The position numbers and the translations under genes are program-made. 64,000 nucleotides of DNA from Prauserella aidingensis (GTDB lineage: Bacteria; Actinomycetota; Actinomycetes; Mycobacteriales; Pseudonocardiaceae). This document shows, one piece after another, positions 1-7,551 of the stretch (position 1 is the first letter of the stretch; each line of letters begins with the position of its first letter). The notes beneath the pieces were generated by a model, which was not told the origin of the DNA, made no database searches, and saw only the letters and a program-made list of their open reading frames with translations. Location of the stretch: positions 1 through 64,000 of the forward strand of contig NZ_JAMTCN010000006.1 in NCBI RefSeq assembly GCF_024171865.1. The letters run 5' to 3'.

Positions 1-341
1 ACCTCGTCCGCGCACGCGACCGCGAATGCCTCATCCCCTGGTGCCACCGCCCAGCCCGCCACTGCGACCTCGACCACCACCACGAATGGGCCCGCGACCA
101 CGGCCCCACCTCCACCACCAACACCGCACCACGCTGCCGCCGACACCACCGACTGAAAAACGCCCCCGGCTGGACCACCCACCACAACCCCCACCACAGC
201 ACCTCGTCAGTCACCACACCCCACGGCGCCACCTACACCGCACACCACGAACCCATCCTCACCCCACGACCACCCCGCCAGACGCCGCCACGGCCACCGA
301 AACCACCGCGACCACCGCTCCCCGACGCCGCGCCCTTCTAG
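1..341 (+). CDS. HNH endonuclease, DUF222/13E12-type, C-terminal part (cut by window edge)
   Basis: The frame opening at base 3 runs to a TAG at 339-341 with no start inside the window, so the gene begins upstream. The visible 112 residues carry a CxxC pair (CLIPWCHRP), a DLDHHHEWARDHGPT segment and a CRRHHRLK motif followed by GW. These are the zinc/HNH signature of the HNH domain that ends actinobacterial DUF222/13E12-repeat proteins. The tail is proline-, arginine- and threonine-rich. Such genes are present in many dispersed copies in high-GC actinobacteria and often behave as mobile elements. The catalytic domain looks intact. It is convergent with the thiamine transporter operon, 88 bp away. 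Confidence 0.85.
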   Translation, partial: LVRARDRECLIPWCHRPARHCDLDHHHEWARDHGPTSTTNTAPRCRRHHRLKNAPGWTTHHNPHHSTSSVTTPHGATYTAHHEPILTPRPPRQTPPRPPKPPRPPLPDAAPF

Positions 342-429
342 ACGTCGTAGAACGGTGGCGGCCCCGCCGTCGCGGCAGCCACACTCGGAACCGGCGCCGG
401 ACACGCCGGGACCGCTGACCGATGCACGT

Positions 430-1530
430 CTAACCGACGATCGCGACGCCGTCGGGGTCGAGTGCGAGGCGTACCTCGTCGCCGGGACGGACGGTCTCGG
501 ACATCGCCGCCACCGCATCCACGGTCGACACGCCCGGCACGGACGCCGACACGTCGACCGTCACCCGCGTGTGGTCACGGCGACGCGCCCGCGTCACGAC
601 CTCACCCGGCACACCGTCGGCGGCGACGCGCAACGCGTGCGGCCGGAGCCCGACCGTCACGGCGGCGCCCGACGACCCACTACCCCTCGACCCGGTACCC
701 GTCGACGCCGCACCCGTCGACGCCGCAGCGCCTGTCGACGAAGCGGCACCCGCCGGGGCCCACGGGAGGTCGACGGAACCGAACGGGCAGCTCACCCGGC
801 CGTCGACGAGCTCGCCGGACAACACGGTGGTGACGCCGAGGAAACGGGCCACGCGTTCGTCGGCGGGTGCGCGCCAGACGTCGACGACGTCGCCGGACTG
901 GCGGACATGGCCGTCGTCGAGAACGGCCAGGCGGTCGGCGAGCGTGAAGGCCTCCTCCTGGTCGTGGGTGACGAGCAGGGTCGTGGTCTTGGCGCGGCGC
1001 AGCACGCCGACCAGGTCGAGGGCCAGCGACTCGCGCAGCTCGGCGTCCAACCCGGACAGTGGTTCGTCGAGGAGCAACAGCCGCGGCCGGGGCGCCAGCG
1101 CACGCGCAAGCGCGACCCGCTGCGCCTCGCCGCCGGACAGCTCGGTCACCGGCCGTCGCTCGTATCCGGCCAGGCCGACCAGGTCGAGCAGCTCGGCGAC
1201 GCGGCGCTCGCGGTCGGCGGGCGGCGTGCCCTGCATCCGGGGGCCGAACGCGATGTTGCCCGCGACGTCGCGGTGCGGGAACAACTGGCCGTCCTGGAAC
1301 ACGAGTCCGAAGCCGCGCCGGTGCACGGGAACGCCCGCGAGGTCGTCGCCGTCCCAGCGGACCGCGCCGGTGGCCGGTTCGAGCCCAGCGATGGCGCGCA
1401 GCAACGTCGACTTGCCCGACCCGGACGGGCCGAGCAGGGCCAACACCTCGCCGTCGGCGATCTCCAGCGACGCGTCCCGCACCGCGGGCGTGCGGTCGTA
1501 GGTGACGGTCACGCGGTCCACGGTCAGCAT
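430..1530 (-). CDS. thiQ: Thiamine ABC transporter ATP-binding protein
   Basis: This is the cytoplasmic ATPase of a binding-protein-dependent importer. Walker A GPSGSGKST lies near residues 34-42, the signature ELSGGEAQRVALARAL near 127-142, Walker B LLLLDEPLSG follows, and the switch His lies in VTHDQEEA. At 366 aa it is longer than enteric ThiQ (about 230 aa). The extra C-terminus looks like a TOBE-type regulatory domain, as in FbpC/PotA ATPases, joined through a low-complexity Ala/Ser/Thr/Gly stretch. Its ATG directly follows the stop of the permease gene, so translation is probably coupled. The thiamine assignment comes from the adjacent ThiB-like lipoprotein and the upstream TPP riboswitch, not from the ATPase itself. 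Confidence 0.85.
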   Translation of the reverse strand: MLTVDRVTVTYDRTPAVRDASLEIADGEVLALLGPSGSGKSTLLRAIAGLEPATGAVRWDGDDLAGVPVHRRGFGLVFQDGQLFPHRDVAGNIAFGPRMQGTPPADRERRVAELLDLVGLAGYERRPVTELSGGEAQRVALARALAPRPRLLLLDEPLSGLDAELRESLALDLVGVLRRAKTTTLLVTHDQEEAFTLADRLAVLDDGHVRQSGDVVDVWRAPADERVARFLGVTTVLSGELVDGRVSCPFGSVDLPWAPAGAASSTGAAASTGAASTGTGSRGSGSSGAAVTVGLRPHALRVAADGVPGEVVTRARRRDHTRVTVDVSASVPGVSTVDAVAAMSETVRPGDEVRLALDPDGVAIVG

Positions 1531-3174
1531 TCAGAACTCCCCGACGTTCGGCGTCCGCAGACGGTCGATGACGGCCGCCACGGCCGCGGTCACGACCATC
1601 AACAGCGTGCACGCGGCGTAGGCCGCCTGTGTGTTCGGTTCGCCCGGCCTGCTGATCAGCTCGTTGATCGCGACCGGCAGGGTCGGCGCCTCGGGCCGGG
1701 CGAGGAAACTCGTCGCGCCGAACTCGCCGAGCGCCACGACGTAGCCGAACGCCGCGGCCGCCGCCAGGGACCGGGCCGCGAGCGGCAGATCGACCGTCCA
1801 CCACACCCGCGCCGGCCGTGCGCCGAGTGTCCCCGCCGCCTGCCGCAGCCGCTCGTCGACCGACCGGAGCACGGGCAGCACCATGCGGATCACCAACGGC
1901 ACGACGACGAGCGCCTGAGCCAACGGCACCAGCAGCGGCGACGTGCGCAGATCCCCGGGCAGCGCATCGAGGGTGACGAGATACCCGAAGCCGACGGTCA
2001 CCGCCGAGACGCCGAGCGGCAGCATCAGCGCCGCGTCGAGCGTCTCACCCGCCAGACGCGCCGCACGTCCGCGCGCACGTCCCGCCGCGACGAGTGCGAC
2101 GGCGGCGAGCACCCCGACGATCATCGCCAGCATCGTCGCGTCGAACGCCGTCCGGAGCGAGTTCAGCGCGGCCTCCCAGCCGGTGACGCTCAGCGCGCCG
2201 TCGCCCGACCCGGACAACGCGCGGTAGCCGTCCAGTCCCCACCCGTCGCGTGTGGACAGTGAGCGGACGACGAGCGCCGCGATGGGCACGAGCAGCGCGG
2301 CCACCACCGTCAGCGCCGCCCCGACGACCCAGCGTTCCCTACCGGCGGGCCTGCGAGCCGTCGTCGCGGGAGCGCGCAACGGCGCGGCACGCTCCCGGCG
2401 CCGCCGCGCCACCCCGCCGACGACCAACGCGAGGACCACCGCCGCCAGCTGCACCAGCGACAGCGCCGCCGCGCCGGGCAGGTCGAGCAGCTGCACGGTG
2501 CGCAGGTAGATCTCGGTCTCGAGCGTCCGGTACCGCCCGCCGCCGAGCATCAACACGACACCGAAGCTCGTCGAGCAGAACAGGAACACGACCGCGGCCG
2601 ACGAGGCGAGCGCCGGGGCGAGGGCGGGCAACGTCACCGTACGGAACGCCCGCCACGGCGACGCACCCAGCGAGCGGGCCGCGTCCTCGGCCCGGGGGTC
2701 GAGGTGGGCCCACAACCCGCCCACGGTGCGCGCGACGACGGCGACGTTGAAGAACGCGTTGGCCAGCACGATCGCCGCCACCCCGCCGCCCGGCCACAGC
2801 GCCTTGAACGCCAGCCCCACGACGACCGTCGGCAGCACGAACGGCACCAGCAGGAACGTGCGCACCCACCCGGCAACCCGCAGCCGGACGCGGGCGAGCA
2901 GGAACGCCACGGGCATACCCGCGAACACCGCGACGACCGTCGAGGCCGCGGCCTGCCCGAGCGTGAACGCGGCGAGATCCCACGTCTGCGCCTGCGCCAG
3001 CGTCGCGGCGACGCCACCGTCGGTGACGCCGAGCCGCAGGATCGCCACGACCGGCCAGGCGAACAGCACGCCCAGGAACGCGACCGGCAGCACCGCGAGC
3101 GCGACGACGCCGACGCCGCGGGAGCCCGGACCGCGTCGCGCGCTCCGGCTCAGCCCTCGTGCAGCGTGCGCCAC
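1531..3174 (-). CDS. thiP: Thiamine ABC transporter permease
   Basis: An integral membrane permease in which two homologous halves are fused, as in ThiP and FbpB. Many hydrophobic segments are seen. Each half has an EAA-type cytoplasmic loop that contacts the ATPase: EDAARSLGASPWRAF in the first, LRQAAGTLGARPARVWW in the second. I place the start at a GTG at 3174, overlapping the end of the binding-protein gene by 25 bp, with GGGAGCAG upstream. That gives 547 aa, close to the usual ThiP length. The frame stays open about 440 bp further upstream, but that part is Arg/Gly/Ala-rich and antisense-like, so it is discarded. A CTG/GTG choice cannot be settled from sequence alone. Confidence 0.85.
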   Translation of the reverse strand: MAHAARGLSRSARRGPGSRGVGVVALAVLPVAFLGVLFAWPVVAILRLGVTDGGVAATLAQAQTWDLAAFTLGQAAASTVVAVFAGMPVAFLLARVRLRVAGWVRTFLLVPFVLPTVVVGLAFKALWPGGGVAAIVLANAFFNVAVVARTVGGLWAHLDPRAEDAARSLGASPWRAFRTVTLPALAPALASSAAVVFLFCSTSFGVVLMLGGGRYRTLETEIYLRTVQLLDLPGAAALSLVQLAAVVLALVVGGVARRRRERAAPLRAPATTARRPAGRERWVVGAALTVVAALLVPIAALVVRSLSTRDGWGLDGYRALSGSGDGALSVTGWEAALNSLRTAFDATMLAMIVGVLAAVALVAAGRARGRAARLAGETLDAALMLPLGVSAVTVGFGYLVTLDALPGDLRTSPLLVPLAQALVVVPLVIRMVLPVLRSVDERLRQAAGTLGARPARVWWTVDLPLAARSLAAAAAFGYVVALGEFGATSFLARPEAPTLPVAINELISRPGEPNTQAAYAACTLLMVVTAAVAAVIDRLRTPNVGEF

Positions 3175-4223
3175 TGCTTGATCCACTGCTCCCGGCCCGC
3201 GCTGACCTCGTCGGCGGGCAGCTGTGCCGGATCGTCCGGCAGCGGGGCGGCCTGCTGCCACGAGTCGGGCAGCTCGATGCCGGACCGCGCCGGGTAGACG
3301 TACATGTTCTCCGCCACCGTGCGCTGGAACTCGGGCGAGAGCAGGAAGTCGACGACCTTGCGCGCCTCCTCGGAACGGTCGGTGCCCGCGAGCACGCCCG
3401 CGTACTCGACCTGGCGGTAGCAGGTGTCGAGCAGTGCCTTCGTGCGCGGCGTGCCGTCCTCGCCGATCTCCGCGGCGGGCGAGGACGCGTACGACACGAC
3501 GATCGGCCGCGGGCCGTTGCCCGACGACCCGGAGAACTCCTGGCTGTAGGCCTCGGTCCAGCCGCTCACGACCTGCACGCCGCCCTTCTCGAGCTGGCGC
3601 CAGTAGTCGCGCCAACCGTCCTCACCCCGGTCGGCGATGGTCGCGAGCAGGAACGCCAGGCCGGGCGACGAGGTCGCGGGGCTCGGCGTCACGAGCAGCT
3701 TGCTGTACCGCGGACGCGCCAGGTCGGCGAACGTGCGCGGCTCGGGGATGTCGTGGGAGGCGAACCACTCGGTGTCGATGTTGACGCACACGTCGCCGAC
3801 GTCGACCGCCGTGAGCCGGTCGCCACCGGAACCACCGCCCGAGCCGTCGAGGGCGTAGCGCTGCGGGCCCTGCGAGGCTGCCTGCGCGGTGTACGGGGCG
3901 AACACGCCCTCGTCGAGGGTGCGGGACGCGAACGTCGAGTCGACCCCGTAGGCCACGTCGGCCACCGGGTTCGCCTTCGTCAGAACGAGCTTGTTGGCCA
4001 GTTCCCCGGCGTCGCCCTGGTTGAGCACCTTGATACGGATGCCCGAGCGGGACTCGAAGTCGTCGAGCACGCGTTGCGGGGCGGCGAACGAGTCGTGCGT
4101 GGCCAGCGTGACCGTCGTCGCCTGCGACTCGTCGCCGTCACCGCCCCCGACGAGGGTGCATCCGGTCGCGAACAGGCCGGTCACGGCGAGTGCGGTCAGC
4201 TGGGTCAAACGGCGCGGCAACAT
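3150..4223 (-). CDS. thiB: Thiamine-binding lipoprotein of the ABC importer
   Basis: A solute-binding lipoprotein. The N-terminus has basic residues, a hydrophobic stretch and a lipobox ending FATGC with the acylated Cys at residue 22, followed by a Gly/Asp linker. The mature part contains KVLNQGDAGELANKLVLTKA and ADVAYGVDSTFASR, which are typical of the ThiB/TbpA thiamine-binding family, and the length (357 aa) is normal. It is the first gene of the leftward thiB-thiP-thiQ operon. A good Shine-Dalgarno (GAGGAGA) sits about 6 bp before the ATG. A TPP riboswitch lies about 100 nt upstream, which fits thiamine or thiamine phosphate uptake that is shut off when thiamine pyrophosphate is plentiful. 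Confidence 0.93.
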   Translation of the reverse strand: MLPRRLTQLTALAVTGLFATGCTLVGGGDGDESQATTVTLATHDSFAAPQRVLDDFESRSGIRIKVLNQGDAGELANKLVLTKANPVADVAYGVDSTFASRTLDEGVFAPYTAQAASQGPQRYALDGSGGGSGGDRLTAVDVGDVCVNIDTEWFASHDIPEPRTFADLARPRYSKLLVTPSPATSSPGLAFLLATIADRGEDGWRDYWRQLEKGGVQVVSGWTEAYSQEFSGSSGNGPRPIVVSYASSPAAEIGEDGTPRTKALLDTCYRQVEYAGVLAGTDRSEEARKVVDFLLSPEFQRTVAENMYVYPARSGIELPDSWQQAAPLPDDPAQLPADEVSAGREQWIKQWRTLHEG

Positions 4224-4318
4224 CAGGCTCTCCTCGTCGACACCGTTCGCGGCGCCCGGCCCGGGTCAGACGATGCGGAGGGCAGGCGGCTCGACGTGAG
4301 AACGAGGTCGAGCGGGGC

Positions 4319-4410
4319 GTGCCTCCCTGCGCCGGCATGACCCGGATCAGGTGCGAACGGTCGTGGGCTCGGTGCCCACCTCTCAGTCCGGCCGGTTCAC
4401 CGGACTCCCG
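4319..4410 (-). promoter_or_regulatory. TPP riboswitch (THI element)
   Basis: Read on the minus strand, the element shows the conserved thi-box parts in order. GGGAGTCC opens at 4409, CTGAGAGG lies at 4386-4379, GACCGTTCGCACCTGATC follows, then CCGG and GCGCAGGGAGGC close at 4321. These match the P1, J2-4 and pyrophosphate-binding elements of the TPP aptamer class. The leader continues about 95 nt to the thiB start. No obvious U-tract terminator follows, so control of translation initiation is more likely than attenuation, as usual in high-GC actinobacteria. Confidence 0.95.
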
Positions 4411-4578
4411 TGGCGGCGGGCACGCCCGTCGTGATCGCCGAGACCACCCCGCCGGGACCACCCCGCCGGGACCGCTCCCGTCGGAAGTGGTCTCGAACGG
4501 TGGACTCGAACCGGCGACACGGCCGACATGCCCGACTGCGACTGTGCAGCCTACCCCTCCCGGCACCACCATGGACAC
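4411..4578. other. Divergent promoter region between the thi operon and the pterin dehydratase gene
   Basis: This gap holds the unread promoter(s) for both directions. It contains two and a half copies of a GC-rich unit (GACCACCCCGCCGG) at about 4441-4480. A T-arm-like stretch (GGTTCGAGTCCACC on the minus strand) near 4505-4525 does not fold into a tRNA. I see no clear -35/-10 pair. Confidence 0.4.
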
Positions 4579-4881
4579 ATGACGGAGCTACTCAGTGACG
4601 ACCGCATCCAGGCGGCGCTCGAACACCTGCCCGAATGGCACCGCGACGGCGACGCGATCGTGCGCGAGGCGAAGCTGCCGAGTTTCCCCCGCGCGATCGA
4701 GGTGGTGAACCGGGTCGCCGAGCTGGCGGAGAGCGCCGACCATCACCCGGACATCGACATCCGCTGGCGCACGTTACGTTTCTCCCTGAGCACACACAGT
4801 GCCGGCGGGCTCACGGAGAAGGACGTGTCACTGGCGACCGAGATCGACGGCGCCGTGGACGCCGTCATGGACGCTTCCTGA
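4579..4881 (+). CDS. 4a-hydroxytetrahydrobiopterin dehydratase (PCD/DCoH family)
   Basis: A 100-residue protein with the family landmarks: an N-terminal helix (LLSDDRIQAALEHLPEWHRDGDAI), PSFPRAIEVVNRVAELAE, the catalytic-loop motif ADHHPDIDIRWRTLRF, and LSTHSAGGLTEKDVSLA. The enzyme dehydrates pterin-4a-carbinolamine to recycle the cofactor of aromatic amino acid hydroxylases. Many actinobacterial copies have no hydroxylase beside them and their role is open, which holds here too. I use the ATG at 4579 rather than an upstream in-frame ATG, because the added residues (PDCDCAAYPSRHHHGH) are not family-like. It runs divergently from the thiamine operon. Confidence 0.9.
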   Translation: MTELLSDDRIQAALEHLPEWHRDGDAIVREAKLPSFPRAIEVVNRVAELAESADHHPDIDIRWRTLRFSLSTHSAGGLTEKDVSLATEIDGAVDAVMDAS

Positions 4882-4981
4882 CCCCGTCTCACTCGTGTCC
4901 TGTGACGTGCGCGTCATCCGGCAACCTTCGGGTGTTGCGCTGCGTTGCACGGGTATCCGACAGCAGAGGGAGGGAGTGCGC

Positions 4982-5290
4982 ATGAGCCGAATCGCCTTAC
5001 GTACCAACGATTTCCGTACCGGGTCCGCGATCGGGGCCGGCAGGCGACCGCGGCGCGCGATCGTCGCGGCGACGCTGTCGGTGCTCATCGTGCTCGGCTC
5101 GCTGCTGGCGGGTGCGATGCCCGCGCTGGCGGATCAGGAGGAGAAGCGGCAGGCGGCTGCCGACCCGTGGGACCCCTTCACGCAGGCGGTCGTCGTGGGC
5201 GGCACCGCGTTCATGATGTTCGTCGGGCTGGCAGGCGCCGTGCTGTACTACACGGCCAAGGGTCACCGTAGGCAGACGCAACCGCACTGA
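4982..5290 (+). CDS. Small predicted membrane protein with N-terminal signal/anchor
   Basis: A 102-residue protein of unknown function. A strong Shine-Dalgarno (GAGGGAGGGAG) precedes the ATG. After a basic N-terminus (RRPRRA), residues about 23-45 form a hydrophobic segment ending AMPALAD, which looks like a cleavable signal or first membrane anchor. A charged stretch (QEEKRQAAADPWDPF) leads to a second hydrophobic helix (about 68-90), and the C-terminus is basic (KGHRRQTQPH). A two-pass membrane protein or an exported protein with one C-terminal anchor both fit. It lies 100 bp after the pterin dehydratase and 19 bp before the acetyltransferase. Confidence 0.65.
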   Translation: MSRIALRTNDFRTGSAIGAGRRPRRAIVAATLSVLIVLGSLLAGAMPALADQEEKRQAAADPWDPFTQAVVVGGTAFMMFVGLAGAVLYYTAKGHRRQTQPH

Positions 5291-5309
5291 TCCGCGAGCT
5301 GGGGACCTC

Positions 5310-5870
5310 ATGGCGGCGCCGACCTTCGTCCGCAAGCCCGTCCTCACGGGCGAGCTGGTGCAGTTGCGTCCGGTGCTGTCCGCGGACGCCCCCGGGCTCG
5401 TGGCTCTGCTGCGCGAGGAGGCGCTGACGTGGTGCCCCGGCCGCGGCGCCTCCGTTCCCCCGCTCGACGACCTGGCAGCGGCCCAGCGGTGGTACGAGTC
5501 GTGCGGGGAGCGCGACGACCGGGTCGACCTGGCGGTCGTGGACCGGGCGACGGAGTCGTTCATCGGCGAGGCGGTGCTCGCCGACCTCGACCGGTACAAC
5601 ACATCCTGCCGGCTCCGGCTGGGCCTGCTGGGCCCCTACGGCGACGGCCACCGCGACGAGGCCACCCGGCTGCTGCTCGGCCACGCGCTCGACGGCGCCG
5701 AGCTGCACCGGGTGGAGACGCAGGTCGCGGCCTGCCACGTCCGGGCGAGAGAGGCCTACGAAGCGGCCGGGTTCGTCCACGAGGGCACGCGGCGGGAGGC
5801 GATCAGCCTCGGCGACGGCAGGGCCGACGTGCACGTGCTGGCGGTACTCGCCGACGAGGGAAGCGCCTGA
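5310..5870 (+). CDS. GNAT-family N-acetyltransferase, RimJ-like
   Basis: A 186-residue protein of the ribosomal-protein acetyltransferase-like GNAT branch. It opens with LTGELVQLRPVLSADAPGLVAL (strand 1 and helix 1). The acetyl-CoA loop region is LGPYGDGHRDEATRLLLGHALDGAELHRVETQVAACHVRAREAYEAAGFVHEG. The usual RxxGxG/A loop is degenerate (GPYGDGHRDEA), but the NxxAxxxYEKxGF region (ACHVRAREAYEAAGF) is clear. The protein or small-molecule substrate cannot be inferred. It starts 19 bp after the small membrane protein gene and may be cotranscribed with it. Confidence 0.85.
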   Translation: MAAPTFVRKPVLTGELVQLRPVLSADAPGLVALLREEALTWCPGRGASVPPLDDLAAAQRWYESCGERDDRVDLAVVDRATESFIGEAVLADLDRYNTSCRLRLGLLGPYGDGHRDEATRLLLGHALDGAELHRVETQVAACHVRAREAYEAAGFVHEGTRREAISLGDGRADVHVLAVLADEGSA

Positions 5871-5924
5871 CCCGGTTCGGGCCCGGCGCTGCACGCCTCA
5901 CCAGGTCGGAACCCGACGGATTCC

Positions 5925-6550
5925 TCAGCCGATCCGTGCTGCCAACGTGGACAGGCCCGGGCCGTCGAGCTCGTCCACGACACCGCGACGTCCCGCGATC
6001 GCCATGAGCAACGGTTCGCCGGGGCCGCGCACCTCGTCGCCCTCGCCGGTCGAGAAGTCCACGTCGTCGGCGACGAGGCGCAGTCCGCGGATGCGCTGCT
6101 TCGCCCGCAGCGGCGGCGCGCCCACGGCGACCGGGAGCGCGGCCGCCAGGTGCTCGACAGGCACCTGACGCGGCCTGCCCAGCGCGCGCCGGATGTCCTG
6201 GTGGTGGATCAGACCGTCGACCAGGCCGATCCGCCCACCACCGAGCGCGGTGAACCCGCGCGGGGTCAGGTGCTGGTCGAGCAGTGCGAGCAGCCGCTCC
6301 GGTTCGTAGGAGTACTCGGCGACGCCCACCTCGTTCACCGCACCCGGTCTGAACCGCCCGCGGGCGAACCGCCGCAGCACGCCCGGCGCGCCCAGCTCGT
6401 CGTAACTGATCATGTGCGCCACGACGTCACGGACGCGCCAGCCTCGCACAGACTCGGCGCGTCCCATTCGTCCGGCGTCAGCGTCGCCAGCAACTCGGCC
6501 AGCTCGGTGCGCTCCCGAGTGGCCATGGCGAGCCGGTCCGGAGCGGTCAC
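5925..6550 (-). pseudogene. MDMPI/TIGR03083-type mycothiol-dependent enzyme, broken by an apparent one-base deletion
   Basis: Two adjacent minus-strand frames together make one maleylpyruvate-isomerase-like (mycothiol-dependent) protein. The first part runs from a GTG at 6550 (TAPDRLAMATRERTELAELL...DEWDAPSLCE). The rest is one frame over (WRVRDVVAHMISYDELGAPG... to the C-terminus at 5925). The family reads SLCxGWRVRDVVAHM at this point. The sequence has GAGGCTGG (about 6438-6445) where GAGGGCTGG would keep the frame. The span is one base short of 209 codons. The DinB-like four-helix region with VVAHM is otherwise well preserved. It may be a true recent pseudogene or a sequencing error in a short G run. 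Confidence 0.8.
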
Positions 6551-6849
6551 CGCCCGTCCGACGTCCGGCGGGGCGGTGGCTCGTCCGGTACGCCCTCGAT
6601 GTGGGCGCCGCCACCGGGGTAGCGCCGCGGTGTCTCGTGCGGATACTGGTCGGCCGCGCCGTCCGGCTTGCGGCGCCGGGGGAACGGCTCCTGGTGGCCC
6701 GGGTGATCGGGCGGCAGGTCGGCCCCGTGGCGCTTCTCGCCCTGGTGCCGCTCGTATCCGGCACCCCGGTCCGGATCGGGCATCCAGTCGACGCCCGGCC
6801 GCGTCCCCGGGCGGCGTTCCGGTTCGGGACTCCTGTCGGGTTCGGGCAT
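6547..6849 (-). CDS. Small proline-rich hydrophilic protein of unknown function
   Basis: This 100-residue reading frame has a perfect Shine-Dalgarno (GGAGG) 7-8 bp before the ATG at 6849. Its stop overlaps the GTG of the next gene in a GTGA junction, the usual sign of translational coupling. The product is charged and rich in Pro, Arg, Asp and His (EPDRSPEPERRPGTRPG, HQGEKRHGADLPPDHPGHQ), has no hydrophobic segment and looks disordered. I recognise no domain. The ribosome-binding site and coupling are the only support for its being a real gene. Confidence 0.55.
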   Translation of the reverse strand: MPEPDRSPEPERRPGTRPGVDWMPDPDRGAGYERHQGEKRHGADLPPDHPGHQEPFPRRRKPDGAADQYPHETPRRYPGGGAHIEGVPDEPPPRRTSDGR

Positions 6850-6999
6850 GATTCGCCTCCAGACCCAGCCGTATTGGGACCCGGCCGTATTGGGACCCGG
6901 CCGCATGCAGACCCGGCGGCCTCCTGGCTCGGCTGCTCCTGACTCGCGTCGTCAGCGGGCCGGTCACGACCGGCTCGTCGTCAACGGTAGCCGTCGACG

Positions 7000-7497
7000 A
7001 TGATGAGCGCCATGAGCACCGAGACCTCGACCACCGACGACGCCACAGGGCCGAGCATCCAGCAGCAGCTGTTCCCGGACATGAAGTGCTTCGGGTGCGG
7101 ACCCGCCAACCCGGACGGGCTCCGGCTGAGCAGCTACGAGATCGACGGGATCGTCCGCGCGACGTTCGTGCCGTGGCCGGAGCACGACAACGGCGGCGGC
7201 TACCTCAACGGCGGGATCATCTCGACGGTGCTCGACTGCCACGGCGCGGCGGCCGTGATGCTGGAAGCCCACCGCCGAGGCTGGAAGCCCGCGCCCGGCG
7301 AGGACCTCGCCTACGTGACCGCGGGGCTCGACGTGCGATTCCGCAGGCCGACGCCGCTGGACGAGCCGGTGGAGATCACCGCCGAGCTGACGGCGGTCGA
7401 CGAGCCGGAGATGACCGTCCGCTGCGAGATCCACCACGGCGGCAAGCTCCGCGCCACGGGTTCGGCCGTGTGGAAACGCTGGCGGCCGCGCACCTGA
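7000..7497 (+). CDS. PaaI-family hotdog thioesterase
   Basis: The protein (165 aa from the first ATG) has the MKCFGCGPANPDGLRL signature at the N-terminus and the hotdog core EHDNGGGYLNGGIISTVLDCHGAAAVM, where the central helix carries the catalytic region. LDVRFRRPTPLDEPVEITAEL and CEIHHGGKLRATGSAVWKR complete the sheet. Members hydrolyse acyl-CoA thioesters, and the substrate is not predictable here. Three in-frame ATGs (7000, 7003, 7012) compete, and none has a strong Shine-Dalgarno. It is divergent from the small proline-rich gene and convergent with the amidase. Confidence 0.85.
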   Translation: MMSAMSTETSTTDDATGPSIQQQLFPDMKCFGCGPANPDGLRLSSYEIDGIVRATFVPWPEHDNGGGYLNGGIISTVLDCHGAAAVMLEAHRRGWKPAPGEDLAYVTAGLDVRFRRPTPLDEPVEITAELTAVDEPEMTVRCEIHHGGKLRATGSAVWKRWRPRT

Positions 7498-7551
7498 CGG
7501 CCCGCGCCGCGTGCCCGGGACACGCCTGGGCACGCGGCGGGTTCGGGCGAG

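Noticed and set aside
3175-3615. Upstream extension of the ThiP frame
   Set aside because: It overlaps most of the 3' half of ThiB and is low-complexity basic sequence not seen in ThiP proteins.
4488-4545. tRNA-like T-arm (GGTTCGAGTCCACC on the minus strand)
   Set aside because: The T-stem pairs only three of five positions, and no acceptor or anticodon stems can be found around it.
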